A stretch of DNA of 64,000 nt, taken from JBBRBB01 sp963830175 (lineage in GTDB: Bacteria > Bacteroidota > Bacteroidia > Chitinophagales > Chitinophagaceae). The stretch spans positions 1 to 64,000 of the forward strand of contig CAWHKV010000004.1 in NCBI GenBank assembly GCA_963830175.1, given 5' to 3'. How positions within the stretch are numbered: the first letter of the stretch is position 1; each line of letters starts with the position of its first letter. The notes beneath the pieces are model-generated. The model saw only the letters and a program-made list of their open reading frames with translations, was not told the DNA's origin and ran no database searches. Position numbers and translations under genes: made by a program. This document shows positions 35,892-46,800 of this stretch, in pieces.

Positions 35892-38237
35892 ATGCGAACA
35901 GGAATATTACATACAGATGAAATAATGAATGACCAGCAGGCTATGTTCGCAACGGCTTTATCGTTCAATCCTTATATAAAAAACCTACGCAGCAAAGTTG
36001 TTAAAAGCGATGGTATTCATTCGACCCTTTTTCGGTTTATAATAAGGCAGTTTGAAAGAGAGCCTGAATTAATGCAGGATAAAGTTCAAGCTATTTCATT
36101 AGAAAAATATGAGCATCTATTTAAGATCATTGGCGATTCAATACTTCCCCTCTTAAATGATGAATCTGAAAACCTTTATTCCCTTAGTTATCCCATTTCC
36201 TCAAAAACATTTTTTTGTACCGATGCATTTTATAATGCCGTTTTTGATGAAGAGGGAGATTTCATCCCCATAAAAACCCTTCCGTACGAATATCTTTTTG
36301 CTTACCGGTGCATGCAGGCTTACCGGTTGGTGCTGCAACGATTTTACAATTACTCGTTTGGTGAGCCAAAGCTCGTGCACGGTATAGAAAATCCGGTAAC
36401 CGGGCTGAAGCGATATTATAAACTTAATATGGATGCACGTTTTGTAGAAATAGGATTACATGGAACATTGCCTGAACCTGATATCGCATTTTTTGCGCAA
36501 TTAAACAATGAAGAAAAAGCCTTACAGCTTTTGCAAAAAGAAATTCCTCTCTCTCTATTTTCATTTAATGGTTTTAGTATTGTTAAGTTGGAAGATGTTA
36601 CGGCATCTTATATTCCAGAATTAATAAAAAATATTATTATCAGTGAAATATCTACTGCAGAAGATATTAAAGATTGTATAGCAGATATATCGCTGGCTAT
36701 TACCGAATTACTTGGCTATAAATCCATACGATCGGGTCTTGTACCTTTTTACAAGGTCAATAATAAATATGTACTTGATGATTACGATTTTTCTGGCTGT
36801 GTTATGTTGCAGCTCGCAAAATCGCAGGGCAGTACGGTTAAAGTGTATAATAAGTTGGTGGAGACTTTTACAAATAGGCCACAGCCTTTATTTTTTTCAT
36901 CAAATAAAAACATTACGGAAGAATCATTGCAATACCTGCATCCCTTATTAAAAGCTTCAGATAACTCATTCATTTTTATTCCATTGCAATTAAATACTCA
37001 ACTGGTTGGATTGCTTGAGGTTTCATGTGTTGAAAAGGAAGTTTTGCATGAGCGAATGATAACCTGGTTAGAACCTGTAATTCCATTGCTGTCTCAGTTG
37101 GCCAATCACCGGGTTGAAGCATTTGAAAATAAAATTCAATCAATAATAAAAGAAAAATTTACCTCTCTTCAATCTTCAGTTGAATGGAAATTTAACCAGG
37201 TTGCGTGGCACTATTTAAGAAAAAAAAGTACTGATAAAAAAGAAAATCTTGAATCTATCTTTTTTGAAAATGTGCATCCTTTATATGGTGCAGTAGATAT
37301 AAAACAGTCTTCACTCGAAAGAAATTTTGCATTGCAAAAAGACATGCAGTCGCATTTTAAAGATGTTGTTGGTTTACTTAACCAAATTAAAGGCATAGTA
37401 GATGTTAGTTTAGTAGATGAAAAGATTTACCAATGCAATCATTGGCTTGCCTTAACGGATGAGCATATTAGCACCGACCAGGAAGTATTATTAAGTGAAT
37501 TCATTGAAAAAGATTTATACGATTTCCTTATTTATATCAGGGATAATTTTCCTGAAGTTTCAAGCTTGGTAACGAAATATTTTAAAATGCTTGGAGACAG
37601 CCGTATTGTGTTTACCAACAGGCAGCAATTTGAAGAATCCATGCAATTGATTAACGGCGAAGTGAGTAATTATTTAGATAAGGAACGCGAAGCTTTACAA
37701 AAAATTTATCCAAATTATTTTGAAAAACTTAGAAGTGATGGAATTGAATATGATATATACATCGGGCAGTCTATTTCCCCTGAAAAACCTTTTAATTTTT
37801 TCCATCTTAAAAACCTAAGATTATGGCAGGTAAAAAGTATGTGTCACATAACCCGCCTTACATATAAATTACTGCAGACCATGCAAAAGCCCTTACTCAC
37901 AACCCAGCTGATCTTTGTGCATTCAAACACTATTGATATCAGTTTCAGGGTAGATGAAAGAAGATTTGATGTTGAGGGCAGTTATAATATTCGCTACGAG
38001 ATTATAAAAAAGCGGATTGATAAAGTACACATTAAAGAAACAGGAGAACGCCTAACTAAACCGGGCACTGTTGCCATTGTTTACAGTAACCATAAAGATG
38101 CTGAGGAATATTTGACCTATATAGATTTCTTAAAAAACGAAGCTTTAATTTCCGGTGAAACTGAAATGCTGCAACTCGAAGAACTTCAGGGCGTATCAGG
38201 GTTAAAGGCTTTAAGGTTAACTGTTAAATATGATTAG
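35892..38237 (+). CDS. GAF-domain-like cytosolic protein, Bacteroidetes type
   Basis: About 781 residues from MRTGILHTDEIMNDQQ. There is no signal peptide or membrane helix. A central portion (about 290-420) with GYKSIRSGLVPFYKVNN, SFIFIPLQLNTQLVGLLEVS and the helices after it resembles a GAF-type sensor. The C-terminal third contains YLDKEREALQKIYPNYFEKL and ends LQGVSGLKALRLTVKYD. A longer start at 35865 is possible but a -7-like element lies between. The function is unknown; a signalling role is only a guess from the GAF resemblance. Confidence 0.72.
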   Translation: MRTGILHTDEIMNDQQAMFATALSFNPYIKNLRSKVVKSDGIHSTLFRFIIRQFEREPELMQDKVQAISLEKYEHLFKIIGDSILPLLNDESENLYSLSYPISSKTFFCTDAFYNAVFDEEGDFIPIKTLPYEYLFAYRCMQAYRLVLQRFYNYSFGEPKLVHGIENPVTGLKRYYKLNMDARFVEIGLHGTLPEPDIAFFAQLNNEEKALQLLQKEIPLSLFSFNGFSIVKLEDVTASYIPELIKNIIISEISTAEDIKDCIADISLAITELLGYKSIRSGLVPFYKVNNKYVLDDYDFSGCVMLQLAKSQGSTVKVYNKLVETFTNRPQPLFFSSNKNITEESLQYLHPLLKASDNSFIFIPLQLNTQLVGLLEVSCVEKEVLHERMITWLEPVIPLLSQLANHRVEAFENKIQSIIKEKFTSLQSSVEWKFNQVAWHYLRKKSTDKKENLESIFFENVHPLYGAVDIKQSSLERNFALQKDMQSHFKDVVGLLNQIKGIVDVSLVDEKIYQCNHWLALTDEHISTDQEVLLSEFIEKDLYDFLIYIRDNFPEVSSLVTKYFKMLGDSRIVFTNRQQFEESMQLINGEVSNYLDKEREALQKIYPNYFEKLRSDGIEYDIYIGQSISPEKPFNFFHLKNLRLWQVKSMCHITRLTYKLLQTMQKPLLTTQLIFVHSNTIDISFRVDERRFDVEGSYNIRYEIIKKRIDKVHIKETGERLTKPGTVAIVYSNHKDAEEYLTYIDFLKNEALISGETEMLQLEELQGVSGLKALRLTVKYD

Positions 38238-38458
38238 TTAACGAAGCAAGGGTTTATCTTTATTAGGAATCGTTAAATGAAAATCATTAAAAATTTATCA
38301 TCAAACTTTTCTGCTATTTTGTCAAGACTACGAGGGGCTTCGTCAATTATTTGTTAAATGGGATGAGGTGCAAACTGACTTTTAAACAGCTTCGTTACTT
38401 TGTTTCTTGTAAGGCACATTATTTGAACCTTCAACATTAATTAAAAATATTTTCCAAC

Positions 38459-39982
38459 ATGAAATTGAAGAACATCTTTCTTATAGTAGCAATAAGTGTT
38501 GCTACTTCTTTATTAAGCATTTGGGGTTACAGCAAGTTTATGGATGGTGATGGCATCTCTATTCAGGACAATGCAAAAATACCTGTGAATTATGCTGGCT
38601 TTTTTGACAAAAACAATAATCCTGTAGGTGTGCCTGATTTTACAGATGCAGCCACCTCAGCCACACCTGCAGTTGTGCATATTAAAACACGCATAAAATC
38701 TAAAACTGTCTCCAGCCAGGGTGGTCGCAGTCCTTTCGGAGATTTCTTTGGCGAGGATGATCCATTCTTCCAGTTTTTTGGTAATCCAAGAATGCGCACC
38801 ATACCGGAGCAGCGTGCAAGTGGTAGCGGAGTTGTTATAACCAATGACGGTTACATAGTAACAAACAATCACGTTGTTGAAGGCGCAACAGAGTTAACTG
38901 TTACGCTGGCTAATCGCAAAACATATAAAGCAACCGTTGTGGGTACTGATCCAAATACAGATCTCGCGGTAATTAAAATTGATGCTAACAATCTTCCATA
39001 CATGCTGTTTGGTAATAGTGATGATGTTAAGCTGGGTCAATGGGTGTTGGCTGTTGGTTACCCGTTAAATTTGGACGTAACCGTAACTGCCGGTATTGTT
39101 AGTGCTAAAGCGCGTTCAATTGGTATTAACAAAGGTGACAGGCCTATAGAATCATTTATTCAAACTGATGCTGCAGTAAACCCTGGTAACAGTGGTGGTG
39201 CATTGATAAATACATCTGGCGAGTTGATTGGAATTAATTCTGCCATAGCATCTCCAACCGGGTCTTATGCAGGTTACAGTTATGCAATACCTGTAAACCT
39301 TGCCAAGAAAGTAGTAGGCGATCTTACCAAATTTGGTGCGGTGCAAAGAGCTTACCTCGGTATTTCATATAACGCATATGATGATATGCCTGAAGAAAAG
39401 AAAAAAGAACTGGGTATTAAAGAAGGTGATGGCGTATTTGTAACCGAGGCTGCCAATGGTGGCGCTGCTAAAGAGGCAGGAATTCAAAAAGGTGATTTTA
39501 TAACAAAAATAAATGGCGTAAGCGTTTGAAGTGGCCCGGAACTTCAGGAACAGGTTGCCCGTTATAAACCCGGTGATAAAATTACCGTAACCTATGTTCG
39601 TAATGGTAAAGAGAGTACCACCAACATTACACTGAAAAATAAAACAGGTGATTATAATGTAGTTAAGAATGAATCTGTGCTCGATAAACTGGGCGGCGAT
39701 TTAGTGAATGTTGATAAATCAACAGCACAAAAAAATGATATTTCCGGTGGTGTACAGGTAAAGAAAATTGGAAGCGGAATTTTAAAAGGAACCCGGATGC
39801 AGGAAGGGTTTGTAATTACTAGTGTTGATGGACAAAGCGTAAATTCAGTGGAAGAACTTTCTTCCATACTTAATAATTCTAATGGTACAGTAAGGCTCGA
39901 AGGCGTTTATCCCGGTTATGAAGGAACCTATGGTTATCCTTTAAACCTTGATAATACTTCAGGTAAATCTGATGATAATTAA
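38459..39982 (+). pseudogene. htrA: HtrA/DegP-family serine protease with internal TGA
   Basis: A periplasmic quality-control protease: signal anchor MKLKNIFLIVAISVATSLL, trypsin-like domain with catalytic H138 (VTNNHVV), D168 (PNTDLAVIKI) and S245 (NPGNSGGALI), and two PDZ domains. An in-frame TGA at codon 357 (39527-39529) falls in PDZ1 between INGVSV and SGPELQEQVA; the same frame then runs on to 39982, giving a 507-residue protein if read through. One substitution from TCA would create it. Truncation would leave the protease domain and most of PDZ1. A 221-bp spacer with no gene precedes it. Confidence 0.92.
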
Positions 39983-40002
39983 AATACATCTGGTATAAAT
40001 AG

Positions 40003-40031
40003 AAAAAGGTTGCAGCGATGCAACCTTTTTT
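40003..40031. terminator. Bidirectional terminator between convergent genes
   Basis: AAAAAGGTTGCA (40003-40014) and TGCAACCTTTTT (40019-40030) form a perfect 12-bp stem around GCGA, between htrA and the TraB/GumN gene. Confidence 0.93.
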
Positions 40032-40053
40032 ATTGATTTATAGTTAACCGGTA

Positions 40054-40914
40054 TTAATATATAACGGGCTTAACCTGGTATCCTTTTCTACGGAGTAAAT
40101 TAATAATTCCGTTTTCACCTGCAAGGTGAGCGGCTCCGAATGCATAGAAGGTGGGCATGTCAACACTATTTTCAACGATCGTTTCTACCCAGTTTAAATT
40201 CCTGTTAATGATCAGCGCACCTTCGTATGCTGCAAAATCCTTTTCAGATTCTGTTTGTTTATATAATGATTCTATATTTTTTTCTTTATACAAATTAAGC
40301 ATACTGTTAAATGAAATTTTTAGAGAGTCAATGTCTTTTAATGCATTTGCCAGCATTCCGGCCTGTATTGAAAGCGGTATGCTATCCAATACCGCGATCT
40401 GTTGCTGAATTGTTTCGAGGCCGCGTACAGGCATATTGTTTTCTTTTGCCATTGTAATTAAACGTTGTTCCCATGCTTCTGGTGAGCATCCTAAAACGCT
40501 TGGTAGAATAAAAGATATGGCCATCATAGGTTTTATGTTTTGAATGGCAACTACAGGAAGATTAGTAAGCTTAGTGAAATTTTCTGCGGTTATTTCATAA
40601 TCTTTCGCTGAAAGCAGGTCGCTCAGTTGAATATGATCCTGCATTATCAAACTTTGTGCGGCACCGGATACTGCACTAATATCGTCTATATCCATTTCTA
40701 AAAAAAGTTGTTGGGTAGTATTAAATTTTTCTACAATTTTTTCATTAACTAAAAGATCTTTTGCGCAAATCACATGAATGGTGCCGTATAGGTATGAGGC
40801 TTTATCGAGCCCCTTTCCAGAAACCTCCCAAAGCAAAGTTTTTTCCAGGCTAACTTGCGCATCGATATGTTTACCCGGTATAATAGTTATTAAAGCCAAT
40901 ATTATCTGTTTCAT
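40054..40914 (-). CDS. TraB/GumN-family protein
   Basis: A 286-residue exported protein with N-terminal signal MKQIILALITIIPGKHIDAQ. The family opening LLWEVSGKGLDKASYLYGTIHV (shown in parts) carries the first conserved Gly-x-x-His motif, GTIHV. Then FLEMDIDD, PVRGLETIQQQIAVLD, and the C-terminal GAAHLAGENGIINLLRRKGYQV, which holds the second GxxH motif. TraB/GumN (Tiki-like) proteins include metalloproteases, and the paired GxxH motifs are the presumed metal site. The specific substrate is unknown. Confidence 0.9.
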   Translation of the reverse strand: MKQIILALITIIPGKHIDAQVSLEKTLLWEVSGKGLDKASYLYGTIHVICAKDLLVNEKIVEKFNTTQQLFLEMDIDDISAVSGAAQSLIMQDHIQLSDLLSAKDYEITAENFTKLTNLPVVAIQNIKPMMAISFILPSVLGCSPEAWEQRLITMAKENNMPVRGLETIQQQIAVLDSIPLSIQAGMLANALKDIDSLKISFNSMLNLYKEKNIESLYKQTESEKDFAAYEGALIINRNLNWVETIVENSVDMPTFYAFGAAHLAGENGIINLLRRKGYQVKPVIY

Positions 40915-41060
40915 ATATAAAGGTGCATTGCCCTTGCATATTAACCACTTATGAATGTATATAAATAAATCTTTGGATAATTATCAGCATTCCTGATTAA
41001 GCTTAATTGTATTATACCTTTATAGTTGAATTATATTTTCCGTACTCAAAAACACCAGAA

Positions 41061-42996
41061 ATGAAAACTATTTTACTCGTTTTAAGCCTGATAACGTGCG
41101 CTTACCTGCCATCAGGCTTTGCGCAGAACATGTGCACCACAAGGAGTCACAATCCTTTTAAGACTTTTAATGCGTCATCCAACCCGGGTACTGCAACAAC
41201 CTTGTGGACGCGCATCAATATTAAACTCAACAGTGATAATTTGCCGAAGAATGGCGATTTCATAATGTTTGTAGATGGAAAGCTATCAGTTATTAAACAA
41301 TGTTTCATCCACCCCTCAGGTAACAAATTCATCAATACCTACAGGAAAAATTATTGCAGATGAATACCGTTACCGACCCCGTAACCATTTATGACCAGGC
41401 AAAACAAATGTGGTTAACAGAGAGTGCCAGTTGGGTCTAATTATCCAGTGATATATTTATAACCGGTGCCATTAATAACAGTTCAACAGGTTTTGGTTTA
41501 CCCGGGGGAAGCAAATCTTCTGCAATTTCTTGGCCAGATCGGTTGTACAGTAACAGGGGTGTTGCTTTTGCCTCCTCCTGGTTTTATGGAATGGCATGTT
41601 ATCAACCAGTATTTAATTACTATACTAGTCAATGTTGATGGACCAAATGAGGTTTACCCAATAGGTATGAATGGCAGAAAGGCAGGCACACCATTTACCC
41701 AAATGGATAATCTATGTTGCAGGTGGTTCTGGCGGCGGTGGTTCTAACTTTACTGGTTCTAACAGCAGTACAGACAAATTACTGAAATACACCTGTGATC
41801 TTAATATGTACTTTACTCAGTAACTGGTATTGTAACCGAAATAAGATGCTTTAATCTTAATAATGGTGCAATTGATATAACGGTTAAAGGTGGTATAATG
41901 GAAAGGTAACCTATTTATGGAATGACGGTTATACAACTGAAGATAGAAATGATCTTTATAGCGGAACCTATTCTGTTACTGTAACAGATCAGGCGGATGC
42001 TCAGAAACCAAAGTGTTTGTACTTAATAACCCTTCTCAGTTAAATGTAGGTTATGTTGTAACAAATGTGAAGTGTAATGGAGAAAGCAATGGTAGTATTG
42101 ATATTACAGCATCAGGTGGTACGCCGCCATATACATATTTATGGAACGATGGTGTTACTACCGAAGACAGGAATAATTTACTTGCAGGTAGGTATAATGT
42201 AACCGTAACTGATAAAAATGGTTGCAGTGAAAATACCACCACTATAACTGTTAATCAGCCGTCTAAACTAAATGTAACGTATACGGCGACAAAAGTTACC
42301 TGTTTCGGTGGTAATGACGGTAGCATAAATCTAACTGTAACTGGTGGTACGCCTCCTTATACTTTTATTTGGAATGATGGTGTTACAACTGAAGATCGTG
42401 ATAACCTTGTGGCTAATTTTTATGGAGTAAAAGTTACAGATGCAAATGGATGCTCCCAAACTTTAAAGATTCACGTGCATACCCCTCCGCATGTAGGTGC
42501 TACATATACTACAACTCCTGCTACAAGCAATAAAATTTGTGATGGAAGTGTAACAATAACAGGTACAGGAGGACGACCTCCTTATACATACATTTGGCAG
42601 GATAATTATAATGGCGGTACAAGAAATAATTTATGTCCAGGTAAATATTATGTTTGTGTGATAGACAAGGCAAATTGTGTGGATACAATTAAAGTTATTG
42701 TTCCGAAAGCAACTGCACCTGCCGGTAGAAGTGAAAGCCCTGCATATACTTTTACCCTTTCTCCTAATCCTACCAAAGGTTTGGTTCAATTGGCAATTCA
42801 TTCAACAATAAATGAAAATGCAACGGTAAATCTTTACCAAAGTAATTCAGGAAAATTATTGTTTACAACAACTATAAAACTTTATGATGGTTTAGTTAAC
42901 AAGCAATTGAATTTATCAGGTTTACCTGGTGGAGTATACGAGCTACAATTATTAACATCCGTAAATAGCCAGGTAGCTAAACTAATTATTGAATAA
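41061..42996 (+). pseudogene. SprB-repeat T9SS surface protein, multiply disrupted
   Basis: The gene starts MKTILLVLSLITCAYLPSGFA (signal peptide) at 41061. The N-terminal portion resembles a secreted beta-rich domain (TGAINNSSTGFGLPGGS, SWPDRLYSNRGVAFASSW in another frame), followed by SprB-like repeats and a C-terminal T9SS sorting domain (FTLSPNPTKGLVQLAIHS ... VAKLIIE). Frame breaks or stops occur between about 41360 and 42010 (at least six), while 42013-42996 is open for 327 residues. The protein would be a cell-surface adhesin or gliding-type protein. Decay or consensus errors are both possible. Confidence 0.82.
41815..42710 (+). repeat. Four tandem SprB-type repeats of about 225 bp
   Basis: Each unit encodes about 75 residues with the pattern C(N/F)G..(N/D)GSI.(I/L)T..GG(T)PPYT(Y/F).W.DG.TTEDR..L..G.Y.V.V.D..GC. 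Units begin near 41818 (frameshifted), 42040, 42265 and 42490. The last is the most diverged (GGRPPYTYIWQDNYNGGTRN). Confidence 0.85.
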
Positions 42997-43014
42997 TTTA
43001 CGGTAGGTGTTTTT

Positions 43015-43047
43015 AAAAGGGGTGAGGGTTATTTCACCCCTTTTTTT
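43015..43047. terminator. Terminator after the SprB-repeat gene
   Basis: AAAAGGGGTGA (43015-43025) pairs with TCACCCCTTTT (43034-43044), followed by further T. It also suits the convergent gene at 43050, whose end lies just beyond. Confidence 0.9.
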
Positions 43048-43049
43048 AT

Positions 43050-43680
43050 TTAAAAATTTATACTAAGGCCCGCTATTGCAAAGCTTTTATTGCTTACCGG
43101 ATTAAAATAATATGCACTTAAGGTTAAATATTTAAATGTATAAGCGGAGTATAAACCAGTGTCCCATTTTGATTTATCGATAGGTGAACCTTCAAACTGC
43201 AATGAAACGCCGGTAATCCAATCGTCAGTTAAATTTGTTCCCAACTCAGACCAGTTAAAGAAGAAATTCTTATAATCACTCTTCAAAGAAATAAAATATT
43301 CGCTTTCAGAATAAAAATCAAATGCTTTCCCAGTCTTTATTATTTCAAGTGCAGGTATTACACCTGTTGTTTTTCCGAATGCCAGCCCTGCCATGGGCGT
43401 TACTGTAAATTGATTACTTTTTCCTAAAAAAATATTAAGGCCTGCGAATGCTGAGGCGGTATTATATTCCTCATAATTATACCGGGCTTCTACATGCAAC
43501 TTGTTATGGTCCACGGTTAATATGGGGTTTACATAATTCATTTCACCTGTTAATATGTAGAGGTAGCCTTGCCCAGAGAATTCCCACGGCGTATTCTCAT
43601 TATGCTGCCGGTTCTGTCCCTGACAAAATATGGGAAGAAAAAAAATTATGTATGCTATTGATTTTAAGATATTGGACCAT
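43050..43680 (-). CDS. Small outer-membrane beta-barrel-like protein, start disrupted
   Basis: The mature part is rich in alternating strands (KLHVEARYNYEEYNTASAFAG, FTVTPMAGLAFGKTTG, WDTGLYSAYTFKYLTLSAYYF) and ends with GLSINF, a phenylalanine C-terminus typical of outer-membrane barrels. Open frame extends upstream of the first Met (43541) through a signal-peptide-like ILKSIAYIIFFLPIFCQGQN. The only nearby ATG (43680-43678) is one base out of frame, so a single indel has probably removed the start. Corrected length is about 209 residues. The function is unknown. Confidence 0.68.
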
Positions 43681-43751
43681 GGTGTTGTATTTTGGCAAAC
43701 ACCATTTTATAAACGAGTAATTACATATTATATTTTGCGGGTTTAAATAAC

Positions 43752-43782
43752 AAAAAGCCGCTGCCACTTTCGCGACAACGGC
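43752..43782 (-). terminator. Terminator after the P-domain T9SS gene
   Basis: On the minus strand GCCGTTGTCGC and GTGGCAGCGGC form an 11-bp stem with wobbles around a GAAA tetraloop, followed by five T. It lies 22 bp past the gene end. Confidence 0.85.
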
Positions 43783-43804
43783 CATAAGAAACCCCCTTCT
43801 TAAA

Positions 43805-46800
43805 TTAATTGACGATCAGTGATATGGATTTTAAAGCAATTCCGTTTTCTGATCTTACCTGTACTGTATACAAGCCGGGTTTCCAGTTATTGTTTATTTT
43901 TATTTTGTTGTAAAGATCGCCGCCTGCGTGTGTTACAGCTATTGTACTAACCTGCTGACCGAAATTGTTATACACGTTTACTTCGTATTTTCCTTTTACA
44001 AGATCGCTTACTGTTACTGTTGCCATTCCATTGTGTGCAGGGTTAGGATAAACAGTTATTGCAGACGCTTTTTCGTTACTTACTATTTCAGCTGCGCTGG
44101 TTGATTTTTCTGCAATGCGTTGTGGTGCCCTTCTTACGCGACCAAGAACAATTTTAAAACGGTTAACATCATAAGAACCAGCTTCAGCATTTACAATAAA
44201 TGCGTAATCAGTATAGGCCTGGGTTAACTCTATTTTAGTTAAGGTGTTTGTATAAGAATCTGATAAGTATGCATCAAAGCGGGTTGCGTCAAGATATTCA
44301 GCCCTGAATCTTAATACATATTTACGCATGCTAACATTCCACAATTTTAGTGTGATGGTATCTTTAGCAAGTGATGGCATCGGTCTTGCTTCAACCATAT
44401 ACACGTTTGAATCTTTTTGAATGCCCAGGTTTTCGTAAAAGTTAACCGGTTTGCCAATATCGTTTCTGTCTATGTTTACATTAAATGTGTTATTCATTCT
44501 TATTAAAAATCCATCAGCTAAAACAATACTGTCGTTGGTGTTTTGAAGAAAAAGGTTTCCGAATAAGCGTGGTTCTCCTTTAGCTGAAGTTTTTGAAAAT
44601 TGATCCTGCACAGTTGATGGATTATTGTTTGTTGCAAAAACACTTATGGTAGAACTTGGTAATGCTTTATCAGTTTCATTAATGGTGATGGTAGCATCGG
44701 TTGTTGTTGCAGGTTCTACAAAAAATGCCTGGCTGCTTTGCAGGTATTGAATGTTTTCAATTTCCTGGTAAGGCACTGTAGCAAAATTATTTTTTGCTGT
44801 TCTTAATACCAGTGTGTAAGCGCCATAGCTGCTGTTATTGCTGTTCCAGAACCAAAAGCGTGGTTGAATTACAGCCTGGTTTGCAGAATAAACTGTTTCA
44901 AAATTTAATGGAGATGCATATGGGTTTCCTATAAGGGTATGACTTGCAGTGTTGCTGCCATTTACAGTTACCTTTTGCACACCTTGTTTTAATACACCTT
45001 TTACACGTAGAGTTGTTGTTTCTCCGAAAGGTGTGGTGTTGTAATAGTTCCTGTCGCCTCTTACATAAATAAGGTAACCCTGCTCATCATTTATAGATTT
45101 GGTTTTTGTATTGATTGAATAATCGATGGTGCCATCATTTTTAACTTCGAGGTTTACAAATGCGCCAATGGTTTTACCTGCCTTATAATGCCTGATTGAA
45201 GATGATGCATTGCTTATGGCATCCCAATAATCGTAACCGTTGCGGCTAGCATTTGAATAACTGCCCTGTTGCTGACCGGTGATGCGTGTTCCGTAACCTG
45301 CAATGGGCGTGGTGGATTTATTTGTATTTGAAGTAAGATAATTTGTACCATTGCTAGATACCATTCCTTCTTGCCATGCATCGTTTATAGACATATTTCC
45401 TGTTACCGGAGAAGTTAATAACCTCCAGGCACGACCAGTGCGATTTCCGTTTTGTGTGTTAATGTTTATAAACCTTTCCACCATTACATTTCCATTAATA
45501 TAGTTACCTGCTGCAGCACCTTTTGCTACTGTTGCTGTTGCATCTATAGTTGATTTTAATGTAAGAAAGTCACTTGTATTAAATGTGCCTCTTAATGGGT
45601 TTAATATGCCTGTTAAATTAAGCGCACCTTTCAGCATAACGCCTGCAGGGTTATTTATAGTTAAGTTCTTTATTGTGTTGGTTAAAAAAGTGTTTGCATC
45701 AATATTTTGAAGCTGGTAGCCTGCAAATTCAACGGTGCCGCTTGTGGCGTTTGTTGTGCCCTGGTTTAAAAGAATGCCGCTTACTTTCAAAGAACCCTTT
45801 ATGGTTAATACTGCACCATTTTCAATAGTTATATTATTAATTAATGCATTGGTATTTTCATTTATTACAGGTTGATTTTTAGCAGAAGCCGGGATAGAAA
45901 TGTTGTTGGTTGAATTTGGAATAAGACCACACCAGTTTCCAAGAAAATCCCAGTCGCTGCTTATGGCGCCTAACCACTTTAATGGAGCAATAGATATGTT
46001 AGCGGTAGCTGTAGTTACACAACCATAGCTGTTAACAGCAGTTACGGTGTACGCCTGGTTTTGTGTGGGTTTTGAATAAACCCTTGAAAGGTTTGTACCC
46101 TCAGTGTAGGGTGTAAGATTAATAGGTTCAGTATATAACTCATTAGTGTTTGACCATGTTAATTTAGGATAAACAGCATAAGATAAAACTACCGTCCAGC
46201 GGTGCAATATTCCCACATTAAGGGCTTTGCTGTCACTTACCACAAATTGCCATACTCCGTTTGCTTTAGAATACAGGTCATCAAAGTTATCAGCAGTTGA
46301 AATATAATTATCTGCGCCTACGCCAACAACAGCGTCCGGAGTATATGTTTTTACATAGGGTGGTCTGCCAGAAGCAAATGTTACTGTTGAAGTACTGTTT
46401 ATTTCAGTGTTTGTAAAATTTGACCCAATGCCTCCTTGTTTGTTCACCAGGTTTAAAACCTGTCCGTTTGGTGCTTTCAGGTTAATGGTTAAATCCGCAT
46501 CAGTGTTATGGGTAAGCAGAAATTTAATGCTTATGCCAGTAACAATTGCATCTTCCGGCATATCGGTTATGTTAAGTGTATTAACTAAACCTGCAGGATC
46601 ATTATCTGGTATTGTCAAATTTAACTGGGCATCAGAGTTTACTGTTTTAGAATTAAAAACGCCCCCTACTGTGGTTGCTTCAATAGGCTGAATAGAATTA
46701 TAACAAACCAACGCAGTTGGTGGTGATAGTGTTATTGTGGAAAGAGGGGCAACAATTCCCTGTCCGGAAGTAGATACATAAATAGCGTAAGACGTACCAG

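Noticed and set aside
39527..39529. TGA read as an amino acid (recoding or selenocysteine) in htrA
   Set aside because: No selenocysteine context is expected at this PDZ position, and TGA serves as an ordinary stop for dxs and other genes here.
41815..42710. CRISPR-like tandem repeats
   Set aside because: The repeats are about 225 bp, diverged and protein-coding (SprB-type); there are no short identical repeats with unique spacers anywhere in the window.
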